DNA of 64,000 nt. Origin: Paramecium octaurelia. Its lineage: Eukaryota; Ciliophora; Oligohymenophorea; Peniculida; Parameciidae. The notes below the pieces were generated by a model that had not been told where the DNA came from, did no database searches, and saw nothing but the letters and a program-made list of their open reading frames with translations. The stretch covers positions 192,886 through 256,885 of the forward strand of contig CAJJDP010000113.1 in NCBI GenBank assembly GCA_905182995.1, in the 5' to 3' direction. Position numbers and translations under genes: made by a program. Below, piece after piece: positions 12,623 to 24,969 of this stretch. The number at the start of each line of letters is the position of its first letter. Position 1 is the stretch's first letter.

Positions 12623-13813
12623 ATGTCACATAATAATGAATAACCTGGAATATACTATCTGGTTACTTGTTTTCAGGACGAGTCATAAGGTGGGGCTTCC
12701 AACCTATACTGTTACACGTATGAAATGATTGTTAGGAATAGGAACATTTTGGAAATAGTGTGGGCGTGGATTATATTGATTTCAGGATCAATCGTATTAT
12801 TTAGACGATATTAAAAACATAAGGATATCACTCGATACAATCGTAAATAGATTATAGTTTCAATAATGGTTATCAATATTTGTGGTATGGAATTTTAGTG
12901 ATATGCAGCATATTTAACATATCAATGGTCATATGAAAGTGCCTTATTATATTTTCCAGAGTATTACTTCTAATACATATTTTTCTGTTACACCATCTAT
13001 TACTTTGGGAGAAAATCAATAATTCTAGGAATGCTGAATATGAGAATGGATGTTTCATATCAAGATATTGATCCAATTATTTAGCTGAAATTGTCCAAAT
13101 TGTTTTGCATAGGATTATGTTCGTTTTTTACAATAATCTTCATAATGAATTACATCTAATACTTCTTTGTGGTGAGTACTAATCATTCATATGACTTATG
13201 TTCTGGTAGATGAGTTATATTTATAATAGCCAGCTTTTTCAATATAGTGACAACAGTGGGATTCTTCATGTAAGGTCTTTTCATTTTGTAAGTAAAGTAA
13301 TTGTCAAGGTAAGTCTCTAAGAATTTGAGTGCTTAGAAATTGGATAATCCAATGATGAAATTGAAGGAGTAGATTCAAAAGAATTAATCATCTTTGTGGA
13401 TTCTAGTGATCTTCTGTTTTTTTGGTTCGTTTGCTAATTTCATGTAGAATGTATATTTTGTCTCGATGCTTGCTAAATATAAAAGCAGAGAAGGTTACTT
13501 CTCTTGTTGGTATGTTAATGTAAAATATTATTTATTGAAAAGTTAAATAGCACAATTTGGACTAATGGTATAAATGCACTAATAGGAACAACAATAAAGT
13601 TATTTGATTTCTTTTTACCGTACTTTTTAACTATCAAGATCTTTTGGTACAAATCAAAAAAGAGCGAATAACAATAGTTGGTAATGCATTCCCTTGATAT
13701 CCTCTTAGGAGACAAATAATTCTGATTAAAATGAGGTCGAAGTCTATGAATTGTAACTGCCTAATAATTAATCATAATCAGCATCATCATAACACACTTA
13801 GGAAGAATAATGA
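12623..13813 (+). CDS. Multi-pass membrane protein, GPCR-like topology
   Basis: A 396-codon frame contains two in-frame TGA codons. Each is explained by a 24-nt intron (12885-12908, GTA...CAG; 13206-13229, GTA...TAG), leaving about 380 residues. Six to seven hydrophobic helices are visible: IVWAWIILISGSIVLF, IIVSIMVINIC, YFQYIFFCYTIYYF, LFCIGLCSFFTIIFIM, FFNIVTTVGFFMQGLF, SLWILVIFCFFGSFA, and a last one after CWYVNV. The C-terminal tail is Gln/Asn/Ser-rich and cytosolic-like. The layout recalls seven-helix receptors, but no diagnostic motif is present, so receptor function is only a possibility. Confidence 0.7.
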
Positions 13814-13939
13814 TTAATATTATTATTATTTATTTTAATTTAATATAACATATATAATAAATTATGGCCAGATCTCCATCAGAAATTCAATTCTTTTGAG
13901 TATAAAATCAATTCATAATGTATTTAACAAAATATTAAA

Positions 13940-15139
13940 ATGAAAAAGTATTTGTAATGTGATAGTAAATTTTGGTCAATAACCATTGAAGAAAATGATG
14001 AAACTAAGTTATCCATCAGATATGGCAATTTGTGTGATTATGAAGAATTGAATGTTAAGAAAGTGGAAAAGCAATTCCCATCAAAAGAAGAATGTTAGAA
14101 ATATTATGATGAATCATCCAAGATGAAACAAGATAAGGGATATTAAGAAGTGGTGCCAGGTCAATAAATCTAATAATAAATACAAAAAAATGATTCACCC
14201 ATTTAAAATCGTCCTGCATAAATAAAGTAGCAATAAAAACAAAGCAATGCCCTTAAAAGGAATGGATCATTAAAGCCAGATACTATAGCTGCAATAACTG
14301 ATGACGCTTTGAATGGAAGATAATAAGCAATCAAAGGTCCAGCTGTTGATTTGGGAAAAGGTACAATACCATTGGGGAAAGTGATGTTAGCATAAACATG
14401 GAATGAAGATATTGATCCAAAAGGATACTATTTAAGTGAGAAATTGGATGGTATGAGAATGATTTGGACTGGTTCGAAAATGTATTCAAGAAATGGTAAT
14501 CCCATACAATTTCCTGACTTTTTTGTATAAGGATGGCCCAAATCTTATTTGGATGGAGAATTGTGGTTAGAGAGGGATCAATTTTCGAAATTGGTTTCAA
14601 TTACCAAAAGATAAGTTCCAGTCGAGGATGATTGGAGAAAGGTGAAATACATGGTTTTTGACGCTCCAGGGTTGAAATTACCTTTCAAAGATAGATACTT
14701 GAGATTTAAGTAGGCATGTGAATAAGGAAATTAATACATAGTATATGTGCCTCATATAGTTTGCAAAGGGTATGATCATTTGATAGATGAATTGGAAGCT
14801 GTTTAGGATTTGGAAGGAGAAGGGTTGATGTTAAGAGATCCTGACAGTACTTATGAATAGAGAAGATCAGATAAATTGTTGAAGGTGAAAACATTTATGG
14901 ATGATGAGGCTACTGTATTGGCTCATGAAGAAGGAACAGGCAGATGTTAAGGAATGCTTGGATCTTTGAAGGTTAAAAATACGAGTGGAATAGTGTTCAA
15001 TATAGGATCAGGTCTCACTGATGATATCAGATAAAAACCACCGAAGATTGGTTCCAGGATCACCTATAAGTATTATGGAGTGTCCAAAAATAATGTGCCC
15101 AGATTTCCAATTTACTTGAGAGAGAGACCAAAGGAATGA
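13940..15139 (+). CDS. ATP-dependent DNA ligase with WGR-like N-terminal domain
   Basis: Seals nicks in DNA through an enzyme-AMP intermediate. It is intronless, 399 residues. Residues 1-70 resemble a WGR domain (FWSITIE...RYGNL...KGYQEV). The adenylation domain carries motif I EKLDGMR, with the catalytic Lys at about residue 168, then GELWLERD, YMVFDAP and GEGLMLR, and the motif V region LLKVKTF. The C-terminal OB fold is clear (GMLGSLKVKN, NIGSGLTDDIR, GSRITYKYYG, PRFPIYLRER). The compact size and OB type match the small ligases of viruses, bacteria and some protists rather than LIG1 or LIG4. Four Trp codons are all TGG and TGA is the stop. The substrate pathway (repair or genome rearrangement) is not shown by sequence. 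Confidence 0.92.
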
Positions 15140-15175
15140 TTTTATTTTATTGTATTAAATTACTAAATTAATATT

Positions 15176-17068
15176 ATGAATTAGGATTGTGTAGAATGCC
15201 AAAAGAAAGATCAAAAAATCAAAGAGTTGAAATAGAAGATTGCAGAGTTAGAGGAATAGATTGAAACCTTTGGACCTGAGTTTTCCCAAGTCAAAGGACT
15301 TGACGAAAATTCGCAAAAGCTTTTGAAGGAAAACATACAGAAAGCCATAGGAGATTTGATTAATTAGGATCCCAAGCAAAAGTAAACTAGAAATGCATAC
15401 TCTTAGACCAAATCAATTTAATGCTCCTTATTAAAGAACTTAAACAAGCAATTTGACTGAATTTTCAAGATAAATTAACATCGATGAATAACACACTTAT
15501 CTTGGATAAAGATTTTTTGAACACTTTCTAATTCTCGGACCTGACATTGAAGAATTAAAATAAGTCAGCGAACACACAAATGAAGTCCTGGTGAAACCTA
15601 AAATTCTATATCAATTTCCAAATGTCAATTAACATCTTTAGTATAATCAATTTCCAGTATTTTAGTGATGTTGTTCCAATCTACACATTCCCTAATGGTA
15701 TCTTAGCAAAAAGATTAGAGGCATCATCTCAAAATTTCAATGACAAAGTATTACCAGAATTAAAGCAAATCATTATGCAGACTCTCCAATTAACAAAGGG
15801 AGACAACGAATATTCAATAACCATTCCCAGAGAAGACATCTAAGAAAATAGTAGAATGACTGTAAGTTAATTTGTTTAGGAATCCAATCCAAATGTATTC
15901 AGGAACATCATATGTTTCGAAATCAATGAATTCATTTGTTTGGATCCCAAAACATATGGTTGTTGGTTATGTCCAATAGTCCATTGTTTTGTGAGCTATT
16001 ACCCATTCATTAAATTCTTTTTGAAAGAAAATGCCAACATATGGAACCAATTGAAACTAGAAAGAATTGAACCCTGTCTATGTGAGGCATCGAGTCATGA
16101 AGTGTTAAAGAGAGACTTCGTGTTTATGAAGAGCAAATTGAATACTATAATAGATAGATTATTTGCCTTAAGAAGCATTTAAGTAACTTACGACTAGAAA
16201 TATCAATTGAATGAAATATAAATTCAAACGCCCAAAAAGGATAGTGTATAATACTTATAATTTCTATGGGGTTGTGATTAGACATTCCAAACCTTGTCAT
16301 TCAAAGAGTTGGTGTACTTAATCTCTAATGTTATACTTTCTCAAAGAGTTATCCTATTTTCTAAAAAGAAATCAGTGTTATCTCATGTTATGTTAACAAT
16401 CATATCCCTTATGCACCCTTTCAACTATAAATTGCCATTCTGCATATTCATACCAGATGAATTGATTGATAGATTAGCAGCTCCTTGTCCATATTTTTTT
16501 GGAGTCGTTGGAGAATATGAAAACTATTCCTCAAGAATTGAAGAAGCCCAATAAGAAGATATTACAATGTTTGGTAATTGTTAACTATATCTTAGATCTA
16601 AACACAAAGAGAGTATTCTATTCAAAAACTTAAAGTAGAGATTTGAAGAAATGCATTGCTCCAATCAAAAGAAATTCTCATCTTAAATAATTATACAGTG
16701 TGATCAATAATTCCAGAGACAATGCTTTTAAATAAGTTGGAAAACACAAACCACAAAAGTTAGAGAAATCTGGCAGTTCTAATTAAATTTTTAAAGAAAA
16801 TGAAAAATAATATATGCAATTGCTTAAGGATATCGCTAAGTCATTCTAGACCTTTTGGCATTCAACAGTGACATAACACATTCCAGTTGATAGAAAATTC
16901 ATCAAGACTGGTAGTATGGCTGCATTGAATTTGCAATTGCTTTCGGAAGTCATGTTATCAAAATGTCCCAAAGATTCTAAACGATTCATCAAAGAACTAA
17001 TTTAAAACCCAACATTTACAGGTTATTTGGATGAACTTTATGAAGTTATTTATTAATAAAATTAATGA
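15176..17068 (+). CDS. DENN-domain protein (Rab GEF family)
   Basis: DENN proteins act as Rab guanine-nucleotide exchange factors on endomembranes. An N-terminal coiled coil (ELKQKIAELEEQIE) is followed by a uDENN start (FFEHFLILGPDIEEL, PKILYQFPN, YTFPNG) and a cDENN core (VILSQRVILFSKK, MHPFNYKLPFCIFIPDEL, APCPYFF). A dDENN-like helical tail ends at EVIYQ. Introns lie at 15382-15406 (25 nt) and 15624-15657 (34 nt). Reading the cDENN into VIVNYILDLNTKRV requires deleting one T from the T-run around 16494-16500. With that the model gives 611 codons. This is probably a homopolymer error. The gene is convergent with the deubiquitinase, 61 bases between stops. Confidence 0.85.
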
Positions 17069-17129
17069 ATTAAATAGACAATTCGAATTAAAAATGTATA
17101 TAGAAACTAATATAAGAATAATTATATCA

Positions 17130-20100
17130 TCAAAAAATTTAGACTCCCTTTTATCTCAATTTATCAACCTTTGTATCTCTAATAGTCAGGAATGTCATTA
17201 CGAGTGTTAATTATTTAAGTTCAGGCATCAAAGATCCAATTCCCATCTAAGTATCCTATTAAATTTCTTAATTATTTATTCGAACTCTAATTTATTATTC
17301 TAATCTTCTAGTCTTGTTATCTTCTGAACTATAAATACAATCCTCAGTAATTTAAATCAATTAAGATTTGTATTAAATAGGAGCTTAACTGACAACCTCT
17401 ATAATCCTATTTACCATTTCTGCTATTGTGTTATTCTACGAGACTTAACAAACAATTGGATTGCACAATAACACAATGTCAACACTTTACAAAAAGCAAA
17501 TCAAATAAATATCAGTTCCAAGGATTATTGGTTTTATAAATTTAATTTCATGTTTATATGTATATCTTGAGATTTTTTATGTAAGATCTAATTAGACCTG
17601 AGCTTGTTTTTTATCCTTTTTGGAAATCAATAATGGAACATGAGTAGTGGGAGAGAGTTATTCCTATTCCATGAATTCTGCGAAACTCATACTCTTTAAG
17701 ATGATATAAGTTTGATTGTCAACTTAAAAACTCATTTGTTCTTTCAATGCTCCTATTGGTACTATAGTTTATTTATAACTAATGTTATTATCAAATTAGA
17801 TCAATTCTTCTATTTTCATTTATTGTTACAAAGTTTAGATGTTCCCCTTTTTGTCTTTATATTTAATCTATATGTTTTCTTGTTTACAGTCTTCCAATTA
17901 AGCAAGGAAATCTAGTAAAGCACAAGTAGAATCATTTTTGTTAAATAACTAAGAGGTGCATTAGGATTCATTGAAAACTTTAATAATGACTTCTCTTAAA
18001 TTGTTGATTTATTCTATATCTGTTTCTAATTCATTCTGGAAATCCAAATAAACTTAAACATATTCTGTATTTTTAAACGTTGGATTTTGTTATCTAAATT
18101 CCAAATTGTCATTTTAGTAATAGATTTTAATTTGATTATTATTTGTATATTCTCTATTAATGGTATCTAAAATTTGTTATCCCTTATCAAGTAGTAATAT
18201 TTAATCAAATTCAATTAGTTTATTAGAGTAAGTCTTAATAATTACTAGAACTTTGCTGTCTACTACACTTTTATTTTCTTTAGAATTCTTGCCTCCAATT
18301 TGAGGTATTAAATCTAATTTAATTTTATCGACTCCAAAATAATTGTTGATGAGGATTTGATCTTCGAAATTGGTAGAAAGTAACATTAATCCAAATAAGT
18401 AGATTTTATTAGCCAAATAGAATGAAAGACTCTTTTGTGGTTACATTTAAATGACTGATTCCAAATTTGGTTTCAAATGTGATATTTTATACATTAATAA
18501 ATGCAGATGTTTTTTATCTACATTAATCTTTTCACTTAATTGATCAATGATCTATTGAATAGTTATAATTTTAGGAATAAGTAAAGGTGTTGTATATTAA
18601 TCAAAGAATTCTTCTATGACATTTTAATCAATAGATTAATTTAAGGCAGATTTATGAAAAATGATTCCTGTTTTCATTTGCTAACATTGATTCTAATTCA
18701 AATGATTGATAGTGAATATATTTGTTTAAATGAAGTGTCTTTATTCATATTGAGTGTCATTATATAGTTGTTGTTATTTCAAAATCCACTCTGGGAAAAC
18801 CTTTGGACTCACTAGAATATCTGGTTGATTTGCTTTGATGTAGACCAACATGTAAGCAGTTTCAGGATTATTCTTTTTTTTAGTGATGATTTCATCCAAA
18901 TCTCCATCATAATCAGCTTGGGTATATTATCCACCGAAGTTATTCTGGAATACTTCTTATTTAGTAGCTCTGGTAACAATTTTATCATCAAATTTGAACC
19001 ATTCTTGAGTACTTTGAGTTGGTCTTATATAACAATAATAATGACCATGGTTAATTGCTTCACCTCTGTGTACTAAAACAGCATACAATTGATAGATCTC
19101 ATCTACTTAATTGATTAAGTATTATTTGAAATTGATTTCATCATCATATTAGAAATAATCATGAATCTTTGTAAATCCTTGTCCATCAAATTGATACCTC
19201 TTTAAATTTATGAGTAAAATCGGAGGCAATTTCTTAAATCTATGGAATTTGATTGCTTCCTGTTTTCCATACACATCATGAGTATAAGCATCCAATTATT
19301 CAGATTAGACGAACAACTCAAGAGATTCATTGAGAGAATTGGTAATATTCAAAGATATATCCATAAACTATTCAGAATTTGAATTGTCAAATTTCTCATT
19401 CTTTATGTGATTCTCCAACTCTCCTTAAAATAGCTAATTAATATCTTTCTCTATTTCTGGCACTTTTATGCACATAGCTTTGAGAAGTTCCATGATAAAT
19501 TCTTAAACATCCTGTTAAAGAGCTTATTGATCTTTGTCCCACTTGAACGACTTAATGATTTCTTATGTAGAAATGGCAATTTAACTGTGTCTTAGATTGT
19601 AGAAAAGGGCTTGTAACTATGAATAATGCGAAAATAAGTTACTGTGCATGGAAACTAATTAAATTAATCAGACTTTATTGAATAGACCAGTTTCTCAAAT
19701 ATACCCAGATGAAATAGAATCTAAAACACACTATTCATATAACAGGTAGCTGAGTTATTGATTATTCCTGTAAATCCTACTTCATCCCTACTATTGTATT
19801 TTGATGCTAGTTCTATAAGAATTTCATTCTGCAAACACAATTGTTATTCCTTGACTTTTTGAGTTAGTTAGAGTTTCAGAAGATTGTCCTTTTGGTCTAT
19901 TTTAATGTCCTTTTATTTTTTTGTTTTTTTGCTCTAAATTGAACTTGATAATTTATAAATTTTTCTAGGGAAACTATTATTAAATTATACGAACGATCCA
20001 ATTAATGGCTAACAGGTTTACAGCTAACAAAAATACATGCATTATCAGCCTTATTTTCAAATTCTATCTAGACATCAAATTCACTCCCATCCTTAGCATG

Positions 20101-20277
20101 ACAACTATATTGTAGTCTATTTTTCTCATCTTCAAATTTAATTTAGGAAAGTGGTGGGATCAATACAAATCTCTTTGTTTTATTGATTGGCATTTCAAAT
20201 TCTTAACTTATGGTCACTTCTTATACCACATTCTAGCTTTTATTTTTCACGTCTGATTATTGAGCATCTTCTTGCAT
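17130..20277 (-). CDS. Ubiquitin-specific protease, USP7-like
   Basis: Removes ubiquitin from substrates. A cysteine protease of the USP family, roughly 1,000 residues with several tiny introns. The N-terminal 110 residues form a MATH-like beta domain. The catalytic Cys box reads GIINNSATCYMNS, and QQDVQEF lies downstream. The His box reads HRGEAINHGHYYCYI, followed by WFKFDDKIVT. The long C-terminal part (for example LKEYEFRRIHGIG, MPELKQLTLVM) sits where USP7 and Ubp15 carry ubiquitin-like folds. One clear intron is the 26-nt GTAACT...CATAG near 19620-19650. The order MATH, USP, C-terminal region suggests the USP7 class. The fine exon map of the last 600 residues was only partly checked. 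Confidence 0.88.
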
Positions 20278-20494
20278 TTATTTGAATATATATATTTATA
20301 TGAACACAGATTCTTAACTTTAATATGATTATTTCTGAATAAAATACGATGGTGCTTCTAAATCCAATTATACATATTTAAACTACATTATTAGACAACC
20401 TATCAGTCCAGACCATGACATTCTCAAATGCCAATGCCCAATCTATTCATTCTCAATTATAATAACTATTACATCAATTTAAAATATCATAAAA

Positions 20495-22236
20495 TCAATT
20501 AACAAAAAATGTTATCATTGTTAGAGTGGTTAAAACAATGAAATAATAAGTGAAATAATAATAAGACAATTGCTTCTTCAACTAGAATCTATGAATATTA
20601 ATACTATTAATTTACTTTACTGTTACAGACAATAACAAAGTGGATGTCATATTTAAAAGCGAGAAAATTAAAAGCAATTAAATAATTAACGTGGTCTATG
20701 GATTAATTAGATGTTAATTGGTTTCATCTGAAATGAACAAAGGAAACTAGATGTTTGTACCATTCCAAGTTTATTTCAACAAAGCAATCCCGAATCCCAC
20801 ATTCAAATTAAAGAATGCTCCTGCGAAACAACCTGTTATGGCCATAATACCTAATCCCATTTTAGCTAATTGGGTATTTACTAAGAAATCACATGCAGAA
20901 TTGCCAAAAGCTAGAAAGGTCATACCTAAATATGAAGGACTGATTCCAGTTAGAGTTTGGATTAACTATTAACCTAGATCTATGCAAAGGAATTACCACA
21001 ATGAAATCAACGAGGACTTCCACTATTAATTTACACCACACAATAGAGCAAATGGCACTCCAAATTGTTAATGCCTAATTGATTAAAGAGTATTATACTA
21101 TTAAAGGTATTTAATGACAATAATGATATACTGCCAAAATGAGTGCCATACACAGTACAAAGATCCAAAGTGGTCGATCAAATAATAATGAATCATAAAC
21201 ATCTAAGACAAGTAACAATAATAATGGAGTGAATAACAATTAAATCGAAGTTTTAAATTTGTTTTATTATTTCTTACCTTCTGTGTACTTACTAATTAAA
21301 TCAAAACCCATAGTTAAAATAGTCTATAATTTTTGAAATAGTGTTTGTTTTGAAAAGATAATGACTTCTTGTTCTTCATCCTCGTTATCACAACTTTCTG
21401 CTAGATATAGATTGACTTGTTGTTCTTCAAATTCTAATGATTGTTATTCATTTCCAAAATATTTGAAAGGTTTAACCTCATCAATTTGTTATGGTTATTG
21501 ATACTCTTCTTCAGAGAGCAAACCTTACTTTTCCTCTTGGTGTTCTTACTTCTTGATTAATTATAAATTCTCTTGACAATGCTTGATTTCTGATTTTTCA
21601 TTTAACATAACAACAAATATGTATATAATATATAGCGAAACAAAAAGAATTGAAAATTGATTGGAGATGTATCCAATATAGCCAAAAGTGATAATAGATC
21701 CTATTCCAATTATATTAAATATTAGATCTCTTGTTAAAGATACTTTGTTCACTAATATATGTTTTGAATAATATAAGACTGATCCTAAAACGAATGTAGT
21801 CATGAACAACCCACTACCAAAAATGCTACCAACTGCAATCAAAACACCCTGGTCATCCTCTCCTGTTGCAATAATCGCAGTTATTACATCTGGTGCTCCA
21901 TTGGCTAAGGCTATGAGTGTAATTCTGCTTAATGTATTGATAATACCCTGAGAGTGTTTGCGATAATTTAAAATATTTGGCTATGTGGGCAACTGCAGGA
22001 GACAAATAATTTTCAGCAGTTTTTGATAACAAGTTGAACATCAAAAAGAAAAAGAATGGCTATATAATGATTAAGAGATTTACAATGAAGATTAACACTA
22101 GAATGTAGTTTTCATCAAATTGGCAATAGAAAAGTTGAGTGAAAGCTATTTTGGATTGATTGTTGCAATTAGTTTAAACATATAAGCATCTGTCACTTGA
22201 TTCTTAAATATTCTCATATTTGCATAAATTATCCAT
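20495..22236 (-). CDS. Na+/Ca2+-K+ exchanger (CaCA superfamily)
   Basis: Exchanges Na+ for Ca2+ (with K+ in the NCKX branch) across a membrane. Introns at 21925-21946 (22 nt) and 21098-21131 (34 nt) leave 561 residues. The alpha-1 repeat is ALANGAPDVITAIIATGE near residue 100. The alpha-2 repeat is FLAFGNSACDFLVNTQLAKMG near residue 420, followed by MAITGCFAGAFFN. Both carry the acidic ion-binding residue expected. Hydrophobic helices flank each repeat and a Glu/Gln-rich cytosolic loop (about residues 200-260) separates them, as in the family. The N-terminus has Cys residues before the first helix. Subfamily choice between NCKX and NCLX is not settled. Confidence 0.9.
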
Positions 22237-22331
22237 ATTTTAATATCTTCAGCAATTAATTATAGGTTGAATAAACAATCGAATTAATTTTAAATTCTTC
22301 CTCAATAAATAAATTATATTAAGACTTATTT

Positions 22332-23332
22332 ATGGCAAGTCCTATAGATTTCAATCTAAACCAAATGCAAGTAGACTTCATCTTAGATAAAATGCCAAAG
22401 GGATTCTCTTTATTGTAAGCTAGTCTATTAACAGCTCGAGAATAGAGAGTGGTAAGAAATCAGTTCCTTATAAGTCTCTAGTCCAAGAAAGTTAATAAAT
22501 ATGATGCCTCTTTCCAATCTAATAAATAAGAAGCAGTGGAAGACAAAAGTAAAAGAATCCAAAGACAAACATCCACTTCCCAAAAAGAATCATACAAACC
22601 ATAGACAGATGATAATAACATTAAAAAAGGATTGCGCTTGCTATAGATGTTTAAATCTCATCCTGCTTTTACATAAATTGATGCTTAAGGGTAAATTAAT
22701 TTCGATAAAATTGAAGCTTTTTTCTTATAGGAAGGTATTGCTTACTAGTAATTAAAAGGTAACTTGATTGACTTGAAGAATTAAATCAAACTAACATTCC
22801 AAAAATTACATTAAAATGCCTCCAATCAAATTTAGGACTTAGTAGCCTAATTAGAAACTCACTTTTATAATGTATTTAAATCAATTTCAAATCAATCAAA
22901 ACCAGCACCTGTCTAGAACAAGTACAAATTATCTAACACACCTCTAGAAACTCTCTAAATAAAACTATTCCTCAGAAACCTAAAGTAGTTTAAAATTCAA
23001 AGAAACAAGACTAGATCATTATTACATTTGAAGTGAAAAAATAATTGGGTTAACAAATAAGAGATTTGCCTTCAGAGGATTTAAAAGGAGTTTGGGAAAT
23101 TGTTCAATAAAATGTTCAAACTAGGGAGGATGAAGAACTTGAATTTGATATCGATGTATTACCTCTCAAGATTATTAGAAAACTATAAGAATATGTCAAA
23201 AATAAATTGTAATCTATCTATTTTGATATTAACAGGAAAACAAAGAAAGTGAAGATTGACGCCTCTATTAATTAGAGTTCATAGAGATCCTTAAATCACG
23301 ATAGTTCTTTTGCTTCTGAGTCCTTTGAATGA
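22332..23332 (+). CDS. BET-like protein: divergent bromodomain plus NET domain
   Basis: One 26-nt intron (22922-22947) gives a 324-residue protein. The C-terminal part is a NET domain (TFEVKKQLGQQIRDLPSED, then ELEFDIDVLPLKIIRKLQEY). The central 100 residues (FKSHPAFTQIDAQGQ, then LKNQIKLTFQKLHQN...LETHFYNVF) have the helix order of a bromodomain, but I do not see the usual PxY and acetyl-lysine-binding Asn context. Acetyl-lysine binding is therefore doubtful. BET proteins bring transcription and chromatin complexes to acetylated histones. Here the NET scaffold function seems better supported. The start is the first Met after a short AT-rich spacer. Confidence 0.8.
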
Positions 23333-23472
23333 GAATATAATTATAATGTCATTATAACCATAAGTAACAAATTCCAAATTTTATATTTTGAATAAATTAA
23401 ATTATTCAACTAATTCTATATTATATCAACAATTTAACTCTATATTTCTATTTAAATTTCAATATTAAAATT

Positions 23473-24254
23473 ATGATAACAATCCTATCCCTTTCATTCC
23501 TAATCTCAATAACATATTCATAATTCCTTAGACCAACTGAGGACGCTAAAGTAGTAATCAACTCTTGTGGAATTCAAGAATATCTACTCCCTTATATCTA
23601 CTACGTATAAGGAAGTGCATCAACTATTATGGAACCAACTCAAGCCACCATTACTTTGAATATTCAAGTTAAAAATGTCTAAGCTTAAGAGGCACTTTAA
23701 CAATTGGCTGACATTTCAGACAGAGCTATCAAGTAACTATTGTATCAACTATTTTAAGGGCTATCAAAGAACAATCAAGTAGTGATCTAAAGATTTAGAC
23801 CAATGATTATTAGATACAACCATATACAGAGTACGATTTTACAGTAAATCCAGCAAGTTTGATCTTTAAAGGGTTCAAAGCCAACAGTTAACTCACTATT
23901 GAAACGTTAAATATCAGTGAAGTTGGAAAGTAAGAATTATAAGTATCCTAGAATCATTGATATAGCTGTAAAAAATGGAGTGGAGACTGTCGCTGGTGTA
24001 AGTTTCGATATAAGCAAAGAACAAAAACGAAAAATTAAAGATAATTTGGTTGAGCATGCCATTGAAGATGCTAGTCATACTGTAAATATATAGATTCTAT
24101 AAATTTAAAGGCTGATGTAGTTTTGAAAGAAATAAACATGAAAATCGTATCAGTAAAAAGTGTTGTTCTAAATGAAGGCTACGGGTATGATTAGGGGGAC
24201 ATCCTTCAATAGACAGTGACAGTAGGATATGTAATTGCCCCTATAGATTAATGA
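23473..24254 (+). CDS. Secreted SIMPL-domain (DUF541) protein
   Basis: An N-terminal signal peptide (MITILSLSFLISITYS) is followed by a SIMPL domain: VQGSASTIMEPTQATITLNI, the central IQTNDYQIQPYTEYD, then GVETVAGVSFDIS and the closing strand TVTVGYVIAPI. Introns are 23733-23758 (26 nt), 23930-23951 (22 nt) and 24074-24093 (20 nt). Together they give exactly 238 codons. The first intron must end in AAG to rejoin the conserved helix. SIMPL domains are common in bacterial periplasmic proteins and occur in some eukaryotes. The function is not known. The signal peptide implies the secretory path. Confidence 0.85.
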
Positions 24255-24601
24255 TTCCAATAAAATATAATAATATCTTATTTTCACTATTTTTAGTAAA
24301 TTGAGGAAATTAATTACAATTTTTTTTGAATATCAATTTTATTTAAAATCTGATAAATTAATGTTAATTATACTTATTATGAAAATTAAATTCATCAAAT
24401 TCTCAACAACTACACAAAACTACATGTTTTGTGATAATTTTAAATTATTGAACAGAATATTTGAATATTATAGCATAAAAAGTGAAAACTGTTATCTGAG
24501 TAATTAATATCCTTATAAATACATATTAAAGGCTAAATTCAAATAAATATTTATTTTTAGAATCGAATTTTTGAATAAAATTCAATAATTTGAAATTTAA
24601 C
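24255..24601. other. AT-rich spacer
   Basis: No credible gene, repeat or RNA structure was seen. An open standard-code frame near 24301 is AT-rich and shows no domain, so it is treated as non-coding. Confidence 0.5.
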
Positions 24602-24859
24602 ATGTCCTAAATGTAAATTAGTAGAAGCTTTTCGAAAAGAAAAATAACTTAAGTATTCATACACAAATTCTTTTAACAGTTTTTATTAGAATACATACAA
24701 TAAATTGGAAAGATTAGAATTATAACACAATGCCAGACCTAAGGATATTAACAATTTATGTATGCATATAATAATGTTAGAGAGGAATTAAAAGCACAGG
24801 TGAAATATAATATGAAAGACAAAATAAAATTAGTAAATATTGCTCATATTTAATAATGA
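24602..24859 (+). CDS. Small basic hypothetical protein, 85 aa
   Basis: The intronless frame starts at ATG and ends TAA TAA TGA, the last being the stop. The composition is basic and helical (VREELKAQVKYNMKDKIKL). The length and character are compatible with small mitochondrial accessory proteins, but no LYR or twin-Cys motif is present, so no function is assigned. It is convergent with the gene at about 24970-25407, whose exact 3' end is unclear. Confidence 0.5.
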
Positions 24860-24969
24860 GAAAAATTAATGATCCTATGGAACAAGAAAATTAACACTTG
24901 AATGATAGAAATAATATAGAGTTGCAATTACTAGAATCATTTTTATATCTGATGAATGTATATATTTTA

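Noticed and set aside
12623-13813. TGA read as tryptophan (karyorelict-type code)
   Set aside because: Both TGA codons fall inside well-formed 24-nt introns. All Trp codons seen in the DNA ligase are TGG, and TGA ends every conserved gene at the right place.
17712-17915. Forward hydrophobic ORF MIVNLKTHLFFQCSYW
   Set aside because: It is the antisense of the C-terminal region of the USP7-like deubiquitinase.
20751-20972. Forward ORF MFVPFQVYFNKAIPNP
   Set aside because: It is the antisense of the alpha-2 repeat of the Na+/Ca2+-K+ exchanger on the minus strand.
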